Assembly (NCBI GenBank): GCA_905221605.1
Contig: CAJNDS010002829.1
Span: 1 to 64,000, forward strand
Reading direction: 5' to 3'
Origin: Symbiodinium natans
Lineage: Eukaryota > Sar > Dinophyceae > Suessiales > Symbiodiniaceae
Length of the DNA: 64,000 nucleotides
Program-made: the position numbers and the translations under genes
In this document: positions 41,412-53,970 of the stretch, piece by piece
Layout: every line of letters starts with the position of its first letter
Numbering within the stretch: the first letter of the stretch is position 1
Notes under the pieces: model-generated
What the model was told of the DNA's origin: nothing
Database searches by the model: none
Seen by the model: the letters and a program-made list of their open reading frames with translations, nothing else

Positions 41412-42155
41412 GTGAGATCATGTGAGCTCATTCTCGGTCAAAACTTCGAGGCAGCAAATATCTGCATGCTCACTGCTGATGGCCCTTGTCACCCATATCC
41501 GAACGAACATAATTATCCGCCGAGGCCCAAGGGCCTAAGGCATATCAAAAAGTGTCTCAGGTACACACCACCTAATCCTGCTCCCATGGCCTGCGGTCCG
41601 GTTCTTGGCCTGAATGGGGAACCACGGCCCCCCGAGGATGCCCAAGGGACAGAGTCTGCTGAGAAAGTCCCGATTCTCGGGGGCCGCCCTATACTCGCAG
41701 GCTGCACAGCACCCTGCTCGACTCGCCGCTTGGCAGCTGGTGCTTTAAGATCCTTATACTATTGGGGATGCCGAATCATCCCCATAACTTGGGACCTTTC
41801 GTCGTCAACTAGCGACCTGAGGCTAAAACCAAGGCTGGCCGAGGCGGGCCACGTGGAGATTAAATTGAGCCCCCTAAAGCCCCGTGATTCTCATGAATAT
41901 ATTGGGCTTGCACTCCCGTCGATCCTGTCCAGCGTTTTGGCTCAAAGCTGGTGGGCGAAGAGCCAAACTTTCTGGAGCGCTGGCCAGCGAACACCTCCAC
42001 TCATGGGGGCTGTTGATTGTTGCACGATTTGCGCGCTGTCCATCTATGATTTACTTGAGAAGGGGCTACGAAACTCTGCGAAAGCTCAGGGGGAAAAGTG
42101 CAGGCATGCAGTAGCTCCGCCACGAAACCCTGCCCTGCACACCATGAAGGGTTAG
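41412..42155 (+). other. Longest non-repetitive open frame of the host part (247 codons), unidentified
   Basis: This open frame has no low-complexity cause and no recognised domain. Its Pro/Arg/Ser-rich composition and lack of hydrophobic core patterns make it doubtful. It could be a chance frame in G+C-rich DNA or part of a transposon-derived sequence. Confidence 0.2.
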
Positions 42156-45100
42156 CGTGCAGGGATGACGATTCGGATCAGAGGCCGAAAAACCCGACAT
42201 CCTAAACCACCAAGATTGGCTCCTGAGTCTGAAACGAAGTCAGGTGAGCTGTGCCAACTCACAGAATGCTGTGACACTTGACATAACTGACCGTCCATGA
42301 AAGCGACCCACGCCTCTCACAACCGGCTAGACTAAAAGAAGAAGCTACATCTAGCATCGCGTCTGCAGCCTGCAGGAGGTCGGACCTCAGGCCCTCCCTC
42401 TACCTTATCCCATGCACCTCCACCTCCTTAGGTGGGGCCCCCTCTTCCCCGGACCTCAACTCTTGGGTTTAGTCACTCTAGTCCCGGACGTGCTTTTCCT
42501 CTACTGCCTTAGAAGTAGAATGGCAAAAGACAACTCCCGCAAGCTCCACAGAGCTAGCTTCCGTATCTTCCGTTTTATAGTCCTCCGCTGGCTGCTTACA
42601 ATCGAATTCTCGTGCAAAATCGTGCAAACGTATGACCGAGCGTCCTCCACCTTTCCATTCTGCTCGCGCCGTTCTGAAAGCCACGCAGGCAATGGGGACA
42701 GACCAGCAATGACAAGCGCGCGCCCTACGACTAAAACCAATCGGCGACGGGCCTGAGATACAAGCAGGTGAAACTCAGGTGAAGCTCTTGCTTTACTTCA
42801 TGCACAACTCCCCCCCCCCTCGCCCATTCCCACACTGTCACTATTTTACCGCCCCGTTTTTTCACATTGATAACACAAGGGCAGAAGATTGCATATTTCC
42901 AGCAGCGCACCCGATGTCGACTGCGACGCAGAGCTCTCACTCGAATCCTGTGCATATTCGGGCGCATCGAGTGCGCCTTTTCTGCCACACTCTGCGCATG
43001 CGCCATCTTTCGCTTGCGTGCAGTGCGCGCGATCATCGTCACGCTCACGCCCATCTCTCCACCCTCGTCGTTTGGTATCTGTGCACCATTGTTTGGGTTG
43101 AATCTGTAGATCGTCATGTGGAGGGGTGGGGAGGTACCGGGGTGTGGAGGGTGAGAGGGCTGCGGGCTTTGGGGGGGGGGGGTTAGTCGCGGGGGGTGGC
43201 CTGCTGGAAACTTTATTATGAATTTATGAAGCTCGGATCTTTAAGGAGGACCTCGTCGGATCCTCTGAGATGTCGCTTTCTGTGAGGGTTGTACAGTATC
43301 ACGTTCCGAATCATGCAAGATGATGTGAAAAAGCAACTAGGCCTGGAAATTGAGTACCGAACCCTTGGTGATCTTGTAGCTCCTGCAAGCTCCAATGCGA
43401 TGTCCAACTTGAGAAAAGCACCAAAATCCGCTGAAGGCTTCGAACTGAAATTAGATGTCTGGGTAGCATAAAGCAAGCAAGTACCCCACCTCTGATGCTT
43501 GGAATTTATTTTTCTAACCTCACCCCCTTAACCGTGTGAGGTACCCCACCCCCCACCACCTCCCCACCCTTGTTCTTCGGCTGTACCCCGCTCCCCTGAG
43601 CTACTCCCCTACCCTCCACAAGCTAGCTTTCTTGGAACTTGCCCGCTACTGCTGCGGCCGCGAGACAACGCGAGGAGGGTCCGGTAGCCTTAAAATTACA
43701 ATTGTTCTCAGAGAGCAATACGGATGTACATCAGTGATATAGGTCCTGCCATCGACTTCAACATCGAAGTCGTCGTAAGCCGTGCCAGACAAACTCGGAG
43801 TAGGAGGCAGCAGCCGCAACGCCTCAGGTCAATTCAGGTCTTGCACCCTGATTGTGATTTCCGACTCTGCTCGCGAGTTCAAGTATGGACATGTCTGAAT
43901 ATGTCAGAAGTGCCTCATTGAACACTGCCTGCATGGAATTGGTGTCTTGTAGAAGAGATTCACGCTTGAATCCGGATCTCACAATCTGAACCTAAGCACG
44001 CTGTCCGACAGGATGGTCATGGATGGGGTTGGTCTCAGGCTTGTCCCGATGTGGGCGCCCTCTGCGAAAATGGGTATTGGTCTCGCTCGAATCCCTTTAC
44101 AGTCTTTACAAGTCTCCTGCACCACTCAACACAGAACACCACATAATACCACATACCAGCTCTTCGGAGTCGACTTGCGCTCCAAGCTGCGGCCTGTCTC
44201 CTCGCCTCCTCCGCTTCGTCAGCATGGCGAGGCTCGGAGAGGAAGCCAATGCTAAAGGACAAAGCGAAGGCCTGGATCTCGTAGCCCGCGTTCACAAAGT
44301 TGCGGACCTGCCGAAGAGATAGGGCTCTACGTACTACATGCTCTGCATCGACTCGTTTCGCGCCATTTGCGCACACGCTGCAGCTGCTTTAGTTGCTTGC
44401 CTCAGCCAGAAGTGCCTGCACACCATTTGCTCTCCATCGAGGCTCTTTTGTCAACAGGGCCTGACAGGAGGCCAAACCCGAAACCAGGCAAAGCGACTTG
44501 CTTGGCATTGAACTGGGCTGATGAGCATTTGGGCCCGCTTCTGGTCCAAGAGTTTCTGTTCTGGAAGGTGAGACAGGCAGGCGTCACCTCCAACCATTTC
44601 CAGCCATGATAAAGCAGCAACTTGTGCTTGGTAATGACAGGTGGGTTTTTGTGACCGGCAAGATCCGCAAACGTACAGATAGACGGCGAACAGCTAAAAG
44701 TCTCCTCATTCAAAGAAAGATTGGTAACAGTCACGCCAGGCCTCCAGTAGTGAAGGCTGCCGCTCTGCTCTCGCATCCATCTGGGCAAAGCAGCCACGTC
44801 AATGCTCAAAAGCTGCAGAATGTTGCCTGAAAATCTAAAAGCCTGCCTTGCTTTCATGTTGTGCTTTGTTAGCTTCGGCATCCGCCTACGGCTTAGCAAA
44901 CACATTTTGAGCACCCGCATATTCTTCCTGCAATATCGGATGATTGAGGTGGGTAGTTCTTTTAAACCTTGTGGTTTTCTGCATTGATGCTTGTTCCACA
45001 AACAGTTTACTGTGGGCGGTCCTGTTTGTTTCTAAGAACTCCGAATTAAGAACTCCGAATTCCGACCTAGCCGGATGCTCCGGCCGGTTCCTGGGCTCCT

Positions 45101-46509
45101 TGTCTCCGCTTGTTTCCCTTTTGTCTCCCTTCATGTGGGCTTGGCCAGGTCCGTGGGCTGCTCCGATTTGTCTCCCTTCATTTGTCCCTGGGTTGCTTCT
45201 CCCCACTTCTCTGCCCTTTGTATCCCTGCAGGTTGGCGTCGACCAGGTCCCTGACTCCCTGTCTGCGCTTGCTTCCCCTTTGCGCCTAACTACATCGTTA
45301 TGACCAGAACGGCAACCATGGCAACCCTCTTGATTTCATTGGGTTTGCTGCCACATATACGTCTGTGATAGACTGGTCAAGGCCGGAATTTGTCTGTCGG
45401 AGTATCGCCTAACTTCTACCTCGCATCTGCATGGGAGAACAGTCGGAGAACATTTCTGTTCCAAGTCCTCGTCATCTTTGTCACTCCCGTATATTTGGTA
45501 CCGTTGAAGTCTAGGGCTTCTTTCTTGCAGGGTTCCGCCAGTTTGCGCTGTAGCCTGTGAACACCCCGTCTTCGCTGGTGTAGTCTTAAGCATTTGTTTG
45601 CTTATTCTACATTATTCTACTATAGCTGATGATGGGACGGTCTTAAGGGGGGACGAACGTTCAAAATTCAAAACAGCTTCAGATAGATGCTCGAAGTAGA
45701 CAATAGTGAGGTCAAACTATGATGAGCCCTACCGTAGCCAGAACCAGCAAAAACAACACGAAGGCGATCCATCACCACGCCTGCACGACCAAGTCCTGTA
45801 GCTCTGGACGGAGCACGGAATCGAGCACTTCATGAGCCCGCCCTGGCAACATGCTGAAAATGTCGTGCGGACATGCCAGACGCGCAAAATCATATCACAC
45901 ATTACTGTTCCTTCATTTGATCCGGCACCTCGTTTCGCTAAAGTCGCCTGACGCATTCCAGGCATCTGTGGAAGCATAAGCTCCTCCAAAACTTCCATGA
46001 TCTCCTGTCTGACAAGAAGTCTTTGAAGCGCCGGCTACAGCAGACAACGCTGAGGACAATCACGGAATAAAATGTGCTGATATGTGCTGATACTCGTAGC
46101 TCATGTCTCGTGACTTGCACAGTGAACCACATTTCGCTTGACCTGCCTGCTCATTTATTTCGCATCAGTAAGTTCTGTGATGCTTTGTGCATCAAGCATG
46201 ATTAAGCCGCAGATGGCTTGATCGCTTTTGAGACTAATCATTGGGCTTAAAAGGCGAGAGCACAATTTTCGTCCAAAATGCGGGCAAGCTTCGAAAAAAA
46301 CTTGGTCCGCACTCGACGCAATGTTTACCGTTTGAGGAATACACAGGCTTGGGCGCAGCGAGTTTGTTTGCCTCAATGTTGCTTCATGGACGAATGCAAC
46401 ATACAAGTACTAACATAACTGTTTGCAACTGGCCCGAGGTTGTGGCAAATAGGCGCATGATGTGCGCACGTATCTGTAAATATGTGGTCCATTGTATGGT
46501 CCATGGTCC
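42156..46509. other. Intergenic or intronic DNA with possible further exons of the P450-like gene
   Basis: Leftward segments that read like protein: about 46010-45930 (QEIMEVLEELMLPQMPG), 45880-45790 (DIFSMLPGRAHEVLDSVLRP) and 45550-45425 (FNGTKYTGVTKMTRTW), the last ending at a GTAGAAG donor. A block near 44480-44430 reads FGFGLLSGPVDKRASME. They are in order after the P450-like exons but cannot be joined with confidence. G-run DNA lies at 43160-43195. Confidence 0.3.
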
Positions 46510-47397
46510 ATTGGTCCTCGGTGCTGTGCTCAAAAGCCTTGGAATCGAAGTCGACCTCTCGCCCGAACAAGAGGCGCAGTACTGCTGCGGCAGCAGCTTT
46601 GGAGAAAAGGTCGTTCATCCGAATGGCTGCTGAGTTGTCTGCCGCCCGATCAAGGGAGCTGCACCTGATACATGGCGCCGCAAAAAGACTGCAAGATACT
46701 GCACGATCATTGCGTTTAACAACATATTTCGAACTTGCAAAGATGTTAACTTGCCAAGAGCCCGGGCGCATGTCCTCACCCAGTCTCACCAAGTACTCCA
46801 GGAGACCCATTTCAGGCTGCAGGAGCCTCTTGAAGCTCAACTCGCCCTGCAGAGATTGCTTCCGCCAGCGCCACTCCTCGAATGTGGGGAAGCTGCTGCC
46901 TGGTCCCAAAGCCTCTTCGATGCTAGCTGCCAATCGCTGATCCCTGCCAACAGTGACGAGAAGGTGAGCAAAAGACGTCTAAATAGACCTCTTCAGGTCC
47001 CTTTTTTGCAAACAGCTCTCTAAGCAATGCTCTTCAGGCTCTATGAGTCGATTCATGCATCGGGGCATTTAGACTTTTAGCTTATGACGAGTTTAAAACA
47101 AGCCCCGAGCCTTCCGAAGACACAGGGATCTCGATAACTGTTCCCTTTTTGCACGGCGATGTAGCGAGTAGCATCTGGATCGGATACGCACACGACGCTT
47201 AGAAATGGGACCCAGGTTTGGAATATGTCTCCATGCTTCCGGACCCACTCCTCCTGCATAAAGGCACTTCTGCTGAGGTGACTGAACAGCTCTGGAGGAG
47301 ATGGGCCCGAAGGCAGCTGCGATCGAAGTCTTCCATTGGACCACAAGGCCAACGTCAGAATGGTTGCAATTCCGAGAATGCAAGGCGTCCACCACAT
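46510..47397 (-). CDS. Cytochrome P450-like protein, N-terminal half, multi-exon
   Basis: Exon A starts at ATG 47397-47395. It encodes a hydrophobic membrane anchor (MWWTPCILGIATILTLAL), a Pro-rich hinge (LPSGPSPPEL), and a beta-1-like region with EEWVRKHGDIFQTW and VVCVSDPDATRY, ending near 47110. Exon B (about 46943-46753) carries a C-helix-like EEWRWRKQSL, then LLEYLVRLGEDMR. Exon C (about 46631-46515) carries FSKAAAAAVLRLLFGREVDFDS, which fits the E-helix region of P450s. This order is that of microsomal P450s, which are ER-bound mono-oxygenases using NADPH-P450 reductase. The B-helix part, the I helix, ExxR and the heme-binding Cys loop are not securely located. Possible downstream exons lie at 46.0-44.4 kb. 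The gene may be complete beyond what I can read, or decayed. Confidence 0.5.
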
Positions 47398-49346
47398 GTT
47401 CAGAACATCCGCCGTAGAGGCCTCTGAGACACTTACCGAGCTGACCTCCGACAGAAGGAGCCAAGAGGCCGCTGTCGTCCGGAGTCGAAGCCGGTTCCGC
47501 AGGCCACCAGCAACTGGATGGGGGCGTCGGTAAGGGCGAGCGATACAAGTGGAACCCATAGAGCCCGCCGTTTCCGTGGAGATTCCTCGCGCTCGTGGCA
47601 CTGGTTGCAATCGTTGCACCATGTACGCTCCAGGTGCGTCATGGAGAACTTGGAATGCGCAGAGCCGCGATAGTAGTGATGCTGGGAAATTGTGCTGGAA
47701 CACCTGAAGCTTGGCAGATTACGGTCAGGCAAAGCATGGTGAGATGCACTGCGCCGAAAAATTCAGAAACACGCAGCATCGACGTCTTGGGTATGGCCTT
47801 CTTGCCGAAGCAGCTACAGCGCTACGGGAATGCGACTGGACTTTCTACGGCGAGCAACCCTCGATTGAGAAGTTACTCCATCGGAAAGCTCAGCTTTACG
47901 GAAATGCCGAGAAGCTAAACAGGCAACGGCCGCAGCCCTGAAGGAGGCAGGCTTTCGCATTGCTCTTCACCATGAAACGGTGGCTCCATGTGCTCCCACG
48001 GACAACCGAGGACAAATTCCTGGCTCTTTTCTGCATGCGCGTCTTAAAGTCTTGTACTGGCACATAATCACATATGCTTAAAGATCATCTCGGCCAACCC
48101 AAGTTGTTCCTTACAGAGGGGTTCTTCCTTTCGAGGCACCACATAGCATGCACCAGTGTCATCCGACCTGGGTAGCCAATAGGTAGCTAAAGAATGCTAA
48201 AGACCAGAAGAGTTGGAGGGCAGCTCAAATTCCAAAGTGCGAACAACGTGGCTACATATGTTGCTGCGTTCCTGCCAAAGCAATGTAGTCAGGCAGGCAT
48301 ACTGCGGGAACATGCGGAAACATTGGGGAACTTGCGGGAACACTGGAACATGCCCGATCACAAGCACTTGGTTGCACGATGTGTGGATTCACACAGACAG
48401 CCACAAGTGCAATAAACGGCCTTGCTCGACAGGTTGAACAGCTTGATGAAGGCGCCTTCCGAGTCCTGTCGTGAGCAGAGCATGGACAGAGCATTACAGA
48501 TTAATGACAGGCAAACGCCTCGTGTGGTGGCTTGCTTGGCTTGCAGCAGCCTTCATGCACACTGGCGCATACTGCCGCGTACATCCCAACGTCCCTGTGA
48601 AGGCAAGCGAATTGGTGTCCTACATACGTCATTCAGCGTCCTGAATGGTCTCATAGATTTCTGAATATGTCTGGATTCTTGCCGTGAGATCGGCCATTGC
48701 CTGACATACTTTCAGTTGGATGGAACCTCAAGGACATCTGTCGGAAAGGTCTCTGTTTCGCTGGTGTGTGGCTGTGCAGCCCACATGACGCTTCTGTGAG
48801 CAAGGGACCCACCTGGTCTGCCGACATGTCTTTGAAGTCTGGACTGTACTTTACCTGCCAAACACCATGATATGACTGCCTTGAGCAATCACATTGCATC
48901 CGTGTGCCTTTGTCAACATGTTGAACTTGACGACCTGGCAGCGCTGGCATGATTTAGCCGTTTGCAGCAAAAGCAGCTTAAGATAATTTAGCCTTGCAAC
49001 AGTCCCAAGGGCATTTAGAGCCAAACCCCGGCGCACATGGACGTTCCGCAGTTGCCCCTCCAATTGCAACAACAGGATGATGGATCAAGACGCGCCATAA
49101 GTCCTCCATGTAAACAGTGGCTACCGGTTAGTGTCTGCTGGTATGCCAATGTGCGCATCAGAATCGTTCTGAGCACTTCAATTGAAAGCACTTCTTGAGG
49201 GAGCAGATGCTTTGACTCGGAGAACGGACACCAAGCCTTTATTTTTAAACCTCCGATAAGCAACCTGCTAGAACTCGTTCTAAGTACCTTTCACTACATC
49301 GCCGGCCCCTTCAATTATTGAGAACACAACAAAATGAATCAGGGTG
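47398..49346. other. Intergenic DNA with one well-bounded candidate exon on the minus strand
   Basis: At 48947-48865 (minus) a segment reads VVKFNMLTKAHGCNVIAQG and ends in HIMVFG at a CAG/GTAAAGT donor. An upstream piece at about 49205-49130 reads LPQEVLSIEVLRTILMRTL. These may belong to a leftward gene upstream of the P450-like one. No family is recognised. Confidence 0.3.
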
Positions 49347-49672
49347 GGAGGCGTGAGAGGGGCGAGGGAGATGAGGGAGGGAGGGGTGGGGAGGGGCGAG
49401 GGAGGGGTGAGAGGGAGGGGTGAGAGGGGTGAGGGAGGGGTGAGGGAGGGGTGAGGGAGGGGGGGGGGGGGGGGGAGGGGCGAGGGAGGGGTGAGGGGGG
49501 TGAGGGGAGGGGTGAGGGATGAGGGAGGGGTGAGGGGCGAGGGGAGGGCGAGGGGAGATGAGGGAGGAGGGAGGGGTGAGAGAGGGGTGAGGGAGGGGTG
49601 AGGGAGGGGTGAGGGAGGGGTGAGGGAGGGGTGAGGGAGGGGTGAGGGAGGGAGTGGGGGGGAGGAGGGGGT
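49347..49672. repeat. G-rich minisatellite (GGGTGAGGGAG unit), about 325 bp
   Basis: Units of about 11 bp (GGTGAGGGAGG with GGCGAGG and GATGAGG variants) repeat across the tract, with a run of about 17 G at 49460. The plus strand is almost free of C. Minus-strand Pro/Ser-rich frames are artefacts. Confidence 0.92.
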
Positions 49673-52600
49673 GGTACAAGCTGAAATCGATGCATCACAC
49701 ATTGTCAGACCGAGGACAGAGAGTGGCTTCCGACCCAGAGATGGTAAACGACGACGACCGTTAGCTTTCACGGAGCTGGCTTGATAATTGCCCACTTCTT
49801 TTTCTGAGACGCGATTGTCTTGCCCAGTGCAGCCTCATGACACTCAACCGCTGAGAAGCACAACCCTCCGGCTTCTTGCATTAGGCGCATATTCCATCCA
49901 AGCCAGCTTGCAATCAGTGTGGAGCTGTTTGACGCGATTGTCGGGCTACGTCTCAACACGAGCAGTCAGGACGGATATCTGCGCCTTCATGATCTTTCGT
50001 GACTCAAAACAATTGGAGCATCAACTTAAGTCATATAACCTTTTGTCGGCAGTTGTGCGGCTTTCCATGGTTGTCAAAGCAGATGTGACAAAAAGACTTG
50101 GGACACGGAAGGGTCGAAGAAGTCTGGACACGGCGGGACTTTGTATGGAATACGGAAACAGTGCACAGCACATCACAGTGCATTAACGCTGCAATCAACA
50201 CCTGTGAACGGTCATTGTGTCGCAGGCGTGCCTCATCGTCATCGCAAACAGCCTCGACCCAGATCAAGCTGTAGTGCCCATGAGCCCTGACCTTCAAGAT
50301 GCTTCATGTACTTGACACACATGCTAGGGCAGCTAGGGTTAGGGGCAGCGTCCAAGCATGGTCCTCAAAACCGCGAAATCGAATTGGAGTGGCCCACCTT
50401 TCCTCGCCTGGAATGTGAAACCCGGCTAGCCGGCCGGTTATGCAGCATTTGGGGCTCCCCACCCACCGCAGCCCTCTGTGAACTCTTGTAGGTTCTCAGG
50501 GCTTGTATGGTGCCGGGTTCACGGGTTGTGTAACGAAATCTGTAAGTCTGAGCTTTAATATAATGTTCCGTCAGTACGCACGCCCTCAGGCAGAAAAGTT
50601 GTGTTCAACCGTCTTTCCGCCTCAATGTGAGTGCAAGCTGCTCAGTCGCTGTACTAAGAAGGAAGCCTTGGACAGCTTCAAGAGAGCACCCTCAAGTGGA
50701 GCAAGCCCGAGACTGATTGGAGATGGTGTTCTGATGTGTTCTGTTTGGCCCTTTGGGCGAAGATCGCGCTGCGCCTCTCTGACGAAGGCCACTTCTTATG
50801 ATTGGTCCACACGGTCCCGGGCGAGGCAGGTCGTTAAAATCGAACTATTGTATTGAAATGCATGCGACAGCGCAGGCTGTGAAGTATATTGTGGCTTGCG
50901 AACCTATTTCAAAAAGTATCTGCATGCAGCACGCATCACGTTGTTTGCGTTCTCGACATTTCTGGACTGATCTGTCTGCAGCCAGGAGCACTTGGTCAGC
51001 GATAGATCGTCGCCTTGCAACAGTGCCTCAGTTTAACGTTGTTTGGAATGGCACTCTCAACACAAAGAAGTACAGTCGAGGCTCACGACCTATCGTCCTG
51101 CATGTTGCGGCCATGTCTGCTAGTCGAGGTGCTGTTAGTTGCATCGAAGATCGCGAATTTCCCACCATCATCCAAGAACTTGATGGCATCGGCCTGTGCT
51201 CATGCTTTGCCAGTTCGCCTTTGCGATCCTGGCTTCGGTCTTTTCGAAGACTGTTCGCAAGAGCTATGCATGAGCTGAAGCTGCGCAGTTTGCTCCAAGA
51301 ATCCCACCAAAGCCAGCATTGCCAATTTTTCCCTTGCGGCCTCATAACTCACAACTCTGAATCTTGAGAGTCTTGAGAGTCTTGAGTTTTCCTGCAGATA
51401 CATGGGGCTTAGCGCACAGCAAATCTCGCGCCCTCAAAATAAGACCATGGCCACGGAATCTGGGTTCTGGTTGTCAAAGAATTCGCTTCTACCTGACCTG
51501 CGCAAACATGCCATGGTGCTGTCCAGTGCCCTTTCCCCTTCATCTTGTAGAGTTTATGCGGATTTCTGTTTGCAAGCCCTGGTTGTCCGTAGGTGAGTCG
51601 GCGCGTGCTTGATGACTGATGTCAGTGAGAATGAATGTTGTGAGTGAATGATGTCAGCTTGAGTGCGCCACAGAGGAGAGATGGAGCGAATGTGGTGAGA
51701 GAGTGGTGCCATCCAGAGGAACAAGTGTGTCAGATATGCGGATGGTGGCAAAGATGATGCTAAGGTGCACCGTGCAGGCTTTATAAGGTTTACGTGCCCC
51801 TCCAAGGCTCGCAGGGGGTCGGGGCTCCAATCTTCGCAGCTGCTGTGGGTTTTGCAGCTTCGTTTCTTGGGACCACGGTGTTTACATGTGCACAACATTG
51901 CACAACAACACAGACTTGCGCAACTTCCTGCTAATCCCTGGCAGGCTCGTTTCGGATGGCCCTCGGGCTCATCTAAGGCAGATCGTCGGGTCCTCTTTGC
52001 GCTGGGCACGGTCGTCGATCCTTTCTGGCGTGCGTGCCACGAAGAGTAACATGAATGGTCTCCCTCGTTCCGATTGCGTGCAAGGGCATCGGCACGGACA
52101 ACCTGCCTGTGCAGCTTCGTTTCGTTCTCAGTTTGCCCAGTATTGTAAGTAGAGGATGCCCACGGCTTTCGCACGAATGTATTTCTCGGAGGATGTCTGC
52201 AGCTGCCCTGCCCCGAACAATTGCCGTACAAATGTAGTAAGTACTTAGGAGGCATCACGAGCTCCGTCTCTCCCCATCCGTAAAAGAAATGCGGGCATGG
52301 AAAGTTCATCGTGCGTGGCATTGAGCATTGTCTCGAGGAGGTCGACGACTTGCGACGACTACGACGACGACGGGCACACCGAGAGGGCTGCTTCATTGGC
52401 ACCCGGTTCATATTCAGGAAAGCATGTTGGCGCAAAAACCCGCCGACTACACGAGGCCTCTTGTGTCGGCTTCGCCTTCGCTAGAACATGCTGAGCTCTA
52501 CTAAAAATGAATTCGGGCAACACTTCCATGGGAAACCCTTTCGCAACTAATCAAGCTTCACTAGGTGCTCATCGGGATGTTGCCGTCACCACAGAAACAT

Positions 52601-53567
52601 CTTCGGCAGTAAAAGCTACGTAAGCACGTAACCATGTTTTTGTTCAACAGTACCAAGTGCGAGCTCTTTTCGCTTGATACAAGCATCTCTGCTCAAAAAC
52701 ATTCTGGAGTGACAGATGAAAAAGGTGTGATAGAGCTTTAAACTTATGCTGTAGTTTGCGATGTGGATAAGAAATGCCTGGTAGTTTGCGCTAACGACTA
52801 AAGCCTGCAGCGCACACACGCACAACCTGTGTGAATTATCGAGAAATCAGGGAATACAATTCTATATTCTACTTAGTTCATTGGTGTTTGTGCTTGTTTC
52901 ACCGGATTTCATTCGCGTCCAAGCACATGTTCGTAGACAGTCTGGAGCCTCTACATATTTGAGGTTCATGTAATTCTCCACATTCCTTACGCACAATGTT
53001 ACAATACTCCACTTCAGATTCAACTAAACACGAGGCGCCGTTTAGAAGGGTAGGAATGAGCTTACTCTCGGGTTTTGGCACGACGTCTACGAAAAAGGCT
53101 TAATGAGCTTAGTTACCCTATTCACCTTTATTTACATACTTGCCGGCGTCTGGGTTAGGTGCTATGGTTGTTGGGGGGCTGTGGCATGTCTTGTTCCAGA
53201 AACGTCAAAACATCTACGTTGCACAAAGAGGTAACGACCCAGGCTACCAAAAAAGGCTGCAATTCTCAGTGCTTTCGGCATTGTTGGAGCAAACATGGTC
53301 GTAACCAGGTCCCCCGTCCCCCACCCCCAAGCCCCCACCCTCCATCCAGAAAATAAAAATCGCACGATGGCGCCTGGTGCGTGTGTAACCAACTAATCAG
53401 GTTCGGTACCTAAATAGTTTGCAGTATAAAAGGCAGGTATATTCTCCCAACTGACTCTGTAACCGCAAATCTAGATCACAAAACTTGCAAACTCTAAGTT
53501 GTTGCAGTGAGGGCTGAGGGCCAAAAAGAAAGGGGCTTTGGGGGGGCACTATGCTTTTCATTTGTCC
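49673..53567. other. About 3.9 kb of gene-poor DNA
   Basis: No gene can be supported. A plus-strand frame of 189 codons at 50798-51367 and a minus-strand frame of 293 codons at 51554-52435 lack recognisable domains and have shadow-like composition. The sequence near 52800-53200 is more A+T-rich. Confidence 0.35.
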
Positions 53568-53970
53568 TTCTATATATATATATACATTGATATACATGTA
53601 TATACATACATATGTATATATATATATATATATTCATATGTGTACATATATACATATGTGTATATACACGTACATATAATCATATATGTGATCGCGTATG
53701 TAAAAAAGATACAATACAAACTCACATGGGCAGAAATCTATGTTCCTTCATACACACATATATGTATGTATATATGTCTGTGCATATACATATATACATA
53801 TATACACAAGCATAGTTAGGTAGATAGATAGATAGATCGACAGATAGTATGATAGATACACTTCTTTATTGTGTATACTAATTATGTATACTTATTATGT
53901 ACACTTGTTATGTATACTTATTCTGTATACTTATTATGTATACATTGTATACTTGTATAAATATAAATAT
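53568..53970. repeat. TA/CATA microsatellites, TAGA run and a 16-bp GTATAC repeat
   Basis: TATA- and CATA-type repeats (53568-53690 and 53750-53810) are followed by (TAGA)n at 53819-53840. Then come about five 16-bp units with the palindrome GTATAC (TGTATACTTATTATG) at 53870-53955. Confidence 0.88.

Noticed and set aside
41935-41945. TTTTGGCTCAA, like the 3' part of the spliced leader
   Set aside because: Eleven bases without the final G in place and no match upstream.
45731-45740. ACCGTAGCCA, like the 5' end of a dinoflagellate spliced leader
   Set aside because: Ten bases only, with no match downstream; expected by chance at an appreciable rate in 64 kb.
49280-49795. Pro/Ser-rich minus-strand frame of 171 codons
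   Set aside because: It results from the GGTGAGGGAGG minisatellite.
51200-51403. Minus-strand EAAREKLAMLALVGF, resembling helix 3 of light-harvesting proteins
   Set aside because: The Asn/Arg ligand positions are replaced and no helix 1 or 2 is seen nearby; a single short match is not enough.
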